Positions 56,600-62,905 of a DNA stretch of 64,000 bases are shown here, in pieces; positions within the stretch are counted from its first letter, which is position 1, and each line of letters begins with the position of its first letter. Under the pieces are notes generated by a model. It was given only the letters and a program-made list of their open reading frames with translations. It was not told the origin of the DNA and searched no databases. The stretch lies in assembly GCA_035998445.1 (NCBI GenBank), contig DASYHQ010000052.1, forward strand, positions 124,001 to 188,000. The letters are read 5' to 3'. The translations under genes and the position numbers were made by a program. Source of the DNA: Tepidisphaeraceae bacterium. Lineage in GTDB: Bacteria; Planctomycetota; Phycisphaerae; Tepidisphaerales; Tepidisphaeraceae.

Positions 56600-57436
56600 A
56601 TGTTGATCAAGATCGGTTACGACCTGACCTTCGAGGCCCGCGCCTACCTGCCGATGAATTTGATGCTGTACGTGCATCCGTCGCGGATACACGACCTCGT
56701 GCGCCCCGATCAGGTGCACGTCGAACCCTACACCAATCTCGTTACGTATCATGATTCGTTCGGCAACACGGTCGCCCGCATTGTCGCGCCGCCGGGACCG
56801 GTGCGCATCTGGGGTCAGAATCACATCCGCGATTCCGGCCTGCCCGACCCTGTGCCGCAATACGAACTGCAGCACAACGTGCAGGATTTGCCGCCCGACA
56901 CGCTGCAGTATTTGCTGCCCAGCCGGTACATCGAGACCGACCGTTTTCAGGACATCGCGTGGAACCTCTTCGGCCACCTGCCCGCCGGTTGGGGGCGCGT
57001 GAAGGCGGTGGTCGATTGGGTCCACAGCCACGTCACGTTCGGCTATCAGCACGCGCGCAACACCCGCACGGCGATGGATTGCTACCACGAGCAGGTCGGC
57101 GTTTGCCGGGACTTTCAACACCTGTGCTGCGCGCTGCATCGCTGCCTGAACGTGCCGGCGAGATACGTCACCGGTTACCTCGGCGACATCGGCATGCCCT
57201 ACAACCCAGCGCCGATGGACTTTTCCGCCTGGCATCAAGTGTACCTTGGCGGGCAATGGTGGAACGTGGACGGCCGGCACAACGTGCCCCGCATCGGTCG
57301 GATCCTGATGGCCGTCGGTCGCGACGCCGCCGACGTCGCCCTCACCACCCAGTTCGGCCCGGCCACGCTTACGTCGTTCGGCGTGACGACCGAAGTGGTG
57401 CAGGAAATCCCCGCGCAGGTCGGCGTGATGGCGTGA
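56600..57436 (+). CDS. Transglutaminase-like cysteine protease family protein
   Basis: The ATG at 56600, with GGAG ten nucleotides upstream, gives 278 aa. The N-terminal half is a beta-sandwich (LTFEARAYLPMNLMLYVHPSRI), typical of this group. The catalytic triad is C169 (GVCRDFQH), H212 (SAWHQVYL) and D224 (WWNVDGRHN). Members hydrolyse or transamidate peptides and are repeatedly linked to Anbu. Here the gene is divergent from Anbu, and both may be controlled from the 206 nt between them. It has no signal peptide, so it acts in the cytoplasm, where it may cap or process proteins used by the Anbu system. It is followed by the nested inverted repeat. Confidence 0.88.
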   Translation: MLIKIGYDLTFEARAYLPMNLMLYVHPSRIHDLVRPDQVHVEPYTNLVTYHDSFGNTVARIVAPPGPVRIWGQNHIRDSGLPDPVPQYELQHNVQDLPPDTLQYLLPSRYIETDRFQDIAWNLFGHLPAGWGRVKAVVDWVHSHVTFGYQHARNTRTAMDCYHEQVGVCRDFQHLCCALHRCLNVPARYVTGYLGDIGMPYNPAPMDFSAWHQVYLGGQWWNVDGRHNVPRIGRILMAVGRDAADVALTTQFGPATLTSFGVTTEVVQEIPAQVGVMA

Positions 57437-57470
57437 GGGGCGGATGACGCCGCCGACGCCCTCACCGCAT

Positions 57471-58038
57471 GATCTTCTGTAGGACAGGCATTCCTGCCTG
57501 TCTCTCCCCCCGTCTTATCTCCCCCCGTATTCCCTCTTCTGTGGCACAGGCATTCTTGCCTGTGTCTCTTCGTCTTTGCGTTCTTGTCTGTCTCTCTTTG
57601 CGCTTGGAGTGCAGAGAATACGAACGCGAACGTCGCGAAGGGCAGACGCGAAGGACCGCGAAGAAGGCAGAACACATTCGCGGCGGCGGTCTGGGTAAGG
57701 CAAAACGCGAAACCGTGCACCATTATGCACCATTGTGCAACATCGCGTGGACGATCCAGTCACCGGTAAGGCTCATCACGTCCCGTATTCAGTTGTCAAA
57801 GAGCACGCTATCCATCTCTACGCCCGCGCTGCGCAATTGACGTGGACTTCGCGCAACACCCTTCGATTTTCTTCGCGGCTTCCTTCGCGCCATCGCGCCT
57901 TCGCGTTCTCTTCATTCTTACCGGGCAGTCGCAGAGACACAGGCGAATGCCTGTGCCACAGAAGATAGGCAGAAAGAAATGCGGGGGAGAGTAAGACGGG
58001 GGGAGAGACAGGCAGGAATGCCTGTCCTACAGAAGATC
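57471..58038. repeat. Three-layer nested inverted repeat, 568 bp
   Basis: The outer arms (57471-57517 and 57992-58038) are a perfect 47-bp inverted repeat containing GTAGGACAGGCATTCCTGCC. The second layer (57535-57569 and 57933-57965) shares TCTTCTGTGGCACAGGCATT with one short indel. A third layer of GCGAAGG-rich words lies within (57617-57668 against about 57850-57915). The centre (57680-57850) has a local repeat GTGCACCATTATGCACCATT. No convincing gene is present. It resembles a miniature transposable element that has accumulated others. Confidence 0.8.
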
Positions 58039-58063
58039 GAATCCGCCGCAACGGGCGACCGCC

Positions 58064-58753
58064 TCAGCCCGCCAACGGGCGCGCGAACGCCTTTTGCAGC
58101 GGGCAGGTCGCGGGGTCGGTGGGGCGGCCCGCACGGTAGGCGTCTAGCAAAACCTTCGAGCGGGCCGCCAGCATCCGGCGAACCTCGCGGCGTTGGCCCT
58201 TCACGCGGGCGAAGGTCATGTGGTCGTACGCGGTCGTCTGGTGACGCATCCACGCGATGACGGCCGCCTCGGCACGCTGTTCGACCGGGATGCGCTCGGT
58301 GCGGGCCACCGTTCCGCTGCCCACGGGCGTCGCGTGCGCGGTGACAGCGTCGGCGAGACGATGAGACAGATCAGCGTACTGCGAGTGGAAGGCCAGGTAA
58401 CGCAGGACGGAATCGCGGAACGTCTCGACGTACGCGGCCTGATGTTCATCGCGCCGGCGGGCGGCGGATTCCTGCTTTTTCGCGTATGCGGGTGTGCTGC
58501 GCTCGGTGGTCAACGCGGCCCGAATCGTCTCGACCGCGGCGGCGCTGGCCCACACGCCGTGCGAGAAGGTCTTACGGCCCTTCTTCTCCTGCACCGTCCA
58601 CGTCGGTCCCGACGCCTTCACGCGGCGCGTTAAGCCCGGGTCGCCCGGTGGGACGCAGACCCAGTCGGTCGGGGGACGCAAGATCTGGCCATCGACCGTG
58701 CGGACGGAGCGAGGGTCGGGACCGGGAGCGACGATGCGCGTTTGCGATGGCAT
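58064..58753 (-). CDS. DUF2293-domain protein
   Basis: The 229-aa protein from ATG 58753 begins MPSQTRIVAPGPDPRS. The middle and C-terminal part (ERIPVEQRAEAAVIAWMRHQTTAYDHM, VKGQRREVRRMLAARSKVLLDAYR) matches the DUF2293 domain, an uncharacterised module in bacteria and fungi; typical DUF2293 proteins are short, basic and cytoplasmic. A Lys-rich region before it (YAKKQESAARRRDEHQ) may bind nucleic acid. No partner gene is adjacent. It is flanked by the nested inverted repeat and by family C repeats. Function is unknown. Confidence 0.75.
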   Translation of the reverse strand: MPSQTRIVAPGPDPRSVRTVDGQILRPPTDWVCVPPGDPGLTRRVKASGPTWTVQEKKGRKTFSHGVWASAAAVETIRAALTTERSTPAYAKKQESAARRRDEHQAAYVETFRDSVLRYLAFHSQYADLSHRLADAVTAHATPVGSGTVARTERIPVEQRAEAAVIAWMRHQTTAYDHMTFARVKGQRREVRRMLAARSKVLLDAYRAGRPTDPATCPLQKAFARPLAG

Positions 58754-58824
58754 TGGGTATTGATCGTAGTTTTGCCGCGCGGAGCTTTCGAAATTTACGA
58801 GTGGTGCAGGACGAAACGTTCCAG

Positions 58825-58962
58825 CCGTGGCATGGGCGTCTCGCCCATGCACTTGGTGAGGCAAAGCGACATTATTTGTTGCAGTTACTTGGGCGAAGCT
58901 GACGGGCGGAAATCGAGTTCTCCGTCCAATCGACATGCATGGGCGAGACGCCCATGCCACGG
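58825..58962. repeat. Palindromic repeat family C, copy 2
   Basis: CCGTGGCATGGGCGTCTCGC at the left and GCGAGACGCCCATGCCACGG at the right enclose about 90 bp that differ from copies 1 and 3; about 138 bp in all. Its arms explain the short peptides of the GMGVSPM and MGETPMP type in local frames. Confidence 0.8.
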
Positions 58963-58993
58963 CCAATGCCGATCCGTCGATCCGCGTGCGCGT

Positions 58994-59050
58994 ACCACGG
59001 GCGGCCCGCCCGTGCTATCGGAAGCAACACATGGGCGGGCCGCCCGTGGT
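58994..59050. repeat. Palindromic repeat family D
   Basis: ACCACGGGCGGCCCGCCCGT and CGGGCCGCCCGTGGT enclose a short centre; 57 bp. It follows the family C copy by about 30 nt. Confidence 0.7.
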
Positions 59051-59110
59051 GCGTGGAGGCAACGGGCGCGAACTGGACTTGGGCCCGCTTGAGACGCCGG
59101 CTCAGTCATC

Positions 59111-60184
59111 TTACCAGAGCGACATCTGCTGCCGATCGACAACTCGGAACGCATTAGTCGAAAGGTTTGGGAAATCGCCGGTCATCCCGGCAGACTTTCT
59201 GGCCAGCGTGAACATCGCCTTCAGTTGTTCCGCCCACTGGCCTTCGCCGCGCATGCGGCTGTTGAAGTTGGCGTCGTTCAGCTTCCCGCCACGCAGCGAA
59301 CGCACGCGGTTCAGCACCTTGTCCTTGCGATCCGGAAAATGGTCGGTCAGCCAGTTTTCAAACAGCCCGGCGACGGCATACGGCAAGCGCAGTGGCACGT
59401 AACCCGCGAACCGCGCGCCGGCCTCGTAGGCGGCCTTCAGGATCATCGGCATCTCGTGGTCGGTTAAACCCGGCACGACCGGCGCCACCATCACACCGGT
59501 GGGGATGCCGGCGGCCGTCAGCTTGCGGATGGCTTCCAACCGTTTCAGCGGCACGCTGGTCCGCGGTTCCATCACGCGCGTCAGGTCCTTGTCGAGCGTG
59601 GTGATCGACACCATCACCACCGCGGCGTTGTGGGACGCAAGGTCGGCCAGCAAGTCGATGTCGCGCGTCACCAGGTGGTTCTTCGTGATGATGCCCGCGG
59701 GGTTGCGGAACTCGGCCAGCACCTGCAGGCATTGCCGTGTGATCTGGAACGATCGCTCGGCCGGTTGGTAGCAATCGGTGACGCCACTGATCGACAGCGT
59801 CACCGGTTGATAGCGCGGCGACGACAGTTCCCGCCGTAGCAGTTCGGCGGCGTTCGTCTTCACCATTACCTTCGTTTCAAAGTCCAAGCCCGCAGAGAAA
59901 CCCAGAAATTCGTGCGTCGGCCGGGCGTAGCAATAAATACACCCATGCGAGCACCCGCGATACGGGTTGATGCTGTGCGTGAAGCCGACGTCGGGACTGT
60001 CGTTCGTGGCGATGATCGTCTTGGTCGCGTCGACGTAGTACTGCGTCTGCGGATGGGCGAGCTGGTCGAGGTACTCGTCGTCGTGTTCGACGTGTTCCAA
60101 GTCAGCGGTCACTTCGAGCCGCTCGAAGCGGTTGCGCGGGTTGTCGCTCGTGCCGCGACCGTGGATGGGCAGGGGAATCGCCAC
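59111..60184 (-). CDS. PA0069-family radical SAM protein
   Basis: The 357-aa protein carries the radical SAM motif CSHGCIYC near residue 80 (NPYRGCSHGCIYCYARPTHEFLG), typical of the PA0069/Rv2578c family, which is related to spore photoproduct lyase-like proteins. Other landmarks are SGVTDCYQPAERSF, ITKNHLVTRDIDLL and VSITTLDKDLTRVMEPR. The N-terminus (RGTSDNPRNRFERLE) is conserved in this family. The substrate is unknown; members are sometimes annotated as SplB-like DNA repair enzymes, but that is not established. It is flanked by repeats downstream and is divergent from panE, 86 nt away. Confidence 0.9.
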   Translation of the reverse strand: MAIPLPIHGRGTSDNPRNRFERLEVTADLEHVEHDDEYLDQLAHPQTQYYVDATKTIIATNDSPDVGFTHSINPYRGCSHGCIYCYARPTHEFLGFSAGLDFETKVMVKTNAAELLRRELSSPRYQPVTLSISGVTDCYQPAERSFQITRQCLQVLAEFRNPAGIITKNHLVTRDIDLLADLASHNAAVVMVSITTLDKDLTRVMEPRTSVPLKRLEAIRKLTAAGIPTGVMVAPVVPGLTDHEMPMILKAAYEAGARFAGYVPLRLPYAVAGLFENWLTDHFPDRKDKVLNRVRSLRGGKLNDANFNSRMRGEGQWAEQLKAMFTLARKSAGMTGDFPNLSTNAFRVVDRQQMSLW

Positions 60185-60270
60185 GGGGAGATTGTAGCGG
60201 TTTTGTACGGACTTTGTCAGGTTGCTCTGCCGCAGTTGGCATCGCGCACGATCTGCGATAGGTTCCAGGC

Positions 60271-61188
60271 GTGTTTCAACGCATTGCCATCATCGGTTCG
60301 GGCGCACTGGGGTCATACTACGGTGCGCGCCTGGCGCAGCATGGCCGCGACGTGCACTTCCTGATGCGGTCCGACTACGCGTTCGTGCGCGAGCATGGGC
60401 TGCGCGTCTACTCGCACGATGGCGACTTCGAGCTGCCCGCCAGCCAGATGCACGTGTACGACGACCCTGCCGCCATGCCGCAGGTGGATTTGGTCATCGT
60501 GACGCTGAAGACGACCGCCAACGAAAGCTTCAGCAAGCTCATCAGCCCGCTGTTGCACGAGGGCACCGCGATCCTGACGCTGCAGAACGGGCTGGGGAAC
60601 GATCGGGCGCTGGCCGACCTGTTTGGCGCGCAGCGGGTGCTGGCGGGGCTGGCGTTTATCTGCACGAATCGCACGGAACCGGGCGTCATCCGTCATACCG
60701 ATCACGGGTTTATCAAACTTGGCGAATACACCGACGGCCTCACCGATCGCGCAACCGCAATCGCGCAGATGCTACAACAGGCCAAGGTGCCCGCGACGGC
60801 GCTGGCGGACATTCGGTACGGGCAGTGGGAAAAGCTGGTCTGGAACGTGCCGTTCAACGGATTGGGGGCCGCTCTGGACTTGGAGACCGACCGCCTGCTC
60901 GCCAGCGACGCCGGCCGGGCGATGGTGCGCGGGCTGATGCACGAGGTGATGGCCGCCGCCGCCAGCGTGGGCGTGCACTTGCCACCGGAGACGGCGCAAC
61001 TGCAGATCGACCGCACCGCGACCATGGGGGCCTACGTCAGCAGCATGCAGGTCGACCGCCGGGCGAGACGGCCACTGGAACGGCAGTCGATCGTCGGCAA
61101 CGTGCTGGCGGTCGCCGAGGCGGGTGGGGTGGCGGCGCCGCTGCTGCGGGGGCTGGATGAACTGTTGAAGGTGGTGGATGGGGGATGA
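60271..61188 (+). CDS. panE: 2-dehydropantoate 2-reductase (ketopantoate reductase)
   Basis: From GTG 60271 the protein is 305 aa. The N-terminal Rossmann motif is GSGALGSYYGARLA. The substrate region contains VTLKTTANES (NADPH-linked Lys), TLQNGLGND and WEKLVWNVPFNGLGAAL, where the conserved catalytic Lys and Asn of PanE lie; a late Glu is expected in the C-terminal helices. The enzyme reduces ketopantoate to pantoate in pantothenate and CoA synthesis. A TAGGTT box ends 6 nt before the GTG with no Shine-Dalgarno. No other pan genes are adjacent. A related ApbA/PanE reductase with other substrate is possible, because these families are hard to separate. Confidence 0.85.
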   Translation: MFQRIAIIGSGALGSYYGARLAQHGRDVHFLMRSDYAFVREHGLRVYSHDGDFELPASQMHVYDDPAAMPQVDLVIVTLKTTANESFSKLISPLLHEGTAILTLQNGLGNDRALADLFGAQRVLAGLAFICTNRTEPGVIRHTDHGFIKLGEYTDGLTDRATAIAQMLQQAKVPATALADIRYGQWEKLVWNVPFNGLGAALDLETDRLLASDAGRAMVRGLMHEVMAAAASVGVHLPPETAQLQIDRTATMGAYVSSMQVDRRARRPLERQSIVGNVLAVAEAGGVAAPLLRGLDELLKVVDGG

Positions 61189-61241
61189 GCGGTTGATCGT
61201 TCACTAACGTGTAGCGGACAGGTAACTCACAATGGTCTATC

Positions 61242-61344
61242 TGTCATCCCGAAGGGAGCGGTAGCGACCTGAGGGATCTCGACTGGCTGACAGTGTGGGC
61301 CACCGGAGATCCCTCGGGTCGCTACCGCTCCCCTCGGGATGACA
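61242..61344. repeat. Palindromic repeat family A, copy 7
   Basis: About 103 bp from TGTCATCCCGAAGGGAGCGG to CCCCTCGGGATGACA, GCGGTAGCGACC subtype. It lies 53 nt after panE and about 70 nt before the GlmU-like gene. Confidence 0.88.
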
Positions 61345-61414
61345 GATGTCGCAATGTTCAGCGGTTTGGCCCCCAAGTGTAAGCAGCCTGCGAATTTGCG
61401 GGTATGATGTCTGT

Positions 61415-62650
61415 ATGCACGTCGTTCTGTTCGAGGGCCAACTTTGGCCGCACATGGCTCCGTTGTCGCTCAGTCGGCCCGCGTTTGCGCTCGCCAGCGG
61501 AACGGGGACGCTGCTGGACAAGCAACTGCGCTACCTGAAGCCGTCGAAGTTGACGCTCTGGGTTCGGCCGGAGATGGTCGAGTACTGCAAACAGCGGGTC
61601 GTGCCGTCGCTGAAGATCCCCGTCGCGATCAACGCGCCGCTGGACGACGAGCCGGCGCTGGTGCTGAGCGGTCGCACGCTGCACTTTGCCGATTACGAGG
61701 TGCCCCCGCACACGGCCGTCTGCCTGGACGACGAGAACCGCGTTCGGTCGGCGTACGTGGTGTCGCCGGGGCTGTCGTACGAGGACGCGATCACGCGGTC
61801 GGATAAGTGGCTGAAGCTGCAGGACCTGCCCCACATGATGCCGCAGAGCCGCATGGCCGAGCATGCGTGGGATTTGCTGAACTGGAACGAGGAAGCGCTG
61901 CTGGCCGACTTCGTCGCCATGCAGCGGGACTGCGTGCTGCCACCGGGGCCGTACCACGTGCTGGAGCAGGGCAACGTCTGCCTGGGCAAGGACGTGAAGC
62001 TGTCGCCCGGCGTGGTGCTGGACGGCAGCAAGGGGCCGGTGATTCTAGGCGACGGCGTCTCGATCGGCGCCAACGCCGTGCTGCAGGGGCCGTGCTTTAT
62101 CGGGGCGCATTCGATCGTGTCGCCACTGGCGAACATTCGGGCGGGCACGAGCATCGGGCCGATGTGCAAGGTGGGCGGCGAGATCTCCAACAGCATCTTC
62201 ATCGGCCGCAGCAACAAGTCTCACGAGGGCTTCGTGGGCGACAGCTACATCGGCGAATGGGTGAACCTGGGCGCCGGCACGAACACGAGCAACCTGAAGA
62301 ACACGTACGACGTCGTCAGCCTGCCGCTGCTGGGCACCGAGACGCCGAGTGGCCGGCGATTCCTGGGCAGCGTGATCGGCGACCACACCAAGATCGCGAT
62401 CGGCACGCGGTTGAACACGGGCTCGTACATCGGTTACGGCAGCATGATCGCCGCCAGTTCTATCACGCCGCGCTACGTGCCGAGCTACACGTTCCTGACC
62501 GATCGCGGGATGCAGCCGTACCGCATGGATAAGTCGATCGAGGTGATGACGCAGGTGATGTCGCGCCGCGGACTGATGTTTGGATCGCTTGAAGAGGAAA
62601 TGGCCCAGTACGCGGCGCGGGTTGCGAAAGAGATCGAGAAGCCGGTCTGA
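61415..62650 (+). CDS. GlmU-like sugar nucleotidyltransferase-type protein with left-handed beta-helix
   Basis: The ATG at 61415 gives 411 aa; TATGAT ends 6 nt upstream, so the transcript may be leaderless. The N-terminal 180 residues are a diverged nucleotidyltransferase-like domain (SLSRPAFALASGTGTLLDKQL). From about 190 to 360 runs a hexapeptide-repeat left-handed beta-helix (VVLDGSKGPVILGDGVSIGANAVLQG, FIGAHSIVSPLANIRAGTSIG, NLGAGTNTSNLKNTYDVV), as in GlmU acyltransferase domains. The canonical GlmU nucleotide-binding loop is absent. Relatives are annotated as putative sugar nucleotidyltransferases. A role in cell-wall or envelope sugar-nucleotide synthesis is likely but the reaction is unknown. 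Confidence 0.82.
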   Translation: MHVVLFEGQLWPHMAPLSLSRPAFALASGTGTLLDKQLRYLKPSKLTLWVRPEMVEYCKQRVVPSLKIPVAINAPLDDEPALVLSGRTLHFADYEVPPHTAVCLDDENRVRSAYVVSPGLSYEDAITRSDKWLKLQDLPHMMPQSRMAEHAWDLLNWNEEALLADFVAMQRDCVLPPGPYHVLEQGNVCLGKDVKLSPGVVLDGSKGPVILGDGVSIGANAVLQGPCFIGAHSIVSPLANIRAGTSIGPMCKVGGEISNSIFIGRSNKSHEGFVGDSYIGEWVNLGAGTNTSNLKNTYDVVSLPLLGTETPSGRRFLGSVIGDHTKIAIGTRLNTGSYIGYGSMIAASSITPRYVPSYTFLTDRGMQPYRMDKSIEVMTQVMSRRGLMFGSLEEEMAQYAARVAKEIEKPV

Positions 62651-62672
62651 ATGACGGGCCGGCACGGAACGT

Positions 62673-62822
62673 GCCTTACCGTGGCATGGGCGTCTCGCCC
62701 ATGCTTGTGTTAGCGGCGGAAGATTTCATTCTGAGCTGTTGCGCGGCGGGCGCGGTCTGGCACCAATCAAATCGTTATTTCAATCAACACGCATGGGCGA
62801 GACGCCCATGCCACGGTAAGGC
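62673..62822. repeat. Palindromic repeat family C, copy 3
   Basis: GCCTTACCGTGGCATGGGCG and CGCCCATGCCACGGTAAGGC are exact inverted ends, about 150 bp in all, with a centre unrelated to copies 1 and 2. It lies between the GlmU-like gene and the GT4 gene. Confidence 0.8.
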
Positions 62823-62857
62823 ATGGCCGACGCGGCGCGCTTCCCAAACACCAATCA

Positions 62858-62905
62858 CCCTCACCCAACTTCTCCCGGAGTACCGGAAGCGGGGCCGGAG
62901 AGAGC
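62858..62905. repeat. Palindromic repeat family F, copy 5, supplying the stop codon of the GT4 gene
   Basis: CACCCTCACCCAACTTCTCC and CGGAGTACCGGAAGCGGGGC are a diverged family F member. Its left part forms the last codons and stop of the glycosyltransferase on the minus strand. Confidence 0.65.

Noticed and set aside
57469-57840. Small genes inside the nested inverted repeat
   Set aside because: Frames on both strands consist of repeat-derived words and end arbitrarily; no start signal or family match.
58735-59402. Peptides of the GMGVSPM, MGETPMP and HGRDAHAT type
   Set aside because: These come from translation of family C and D palindromes in various frames, not from genes.
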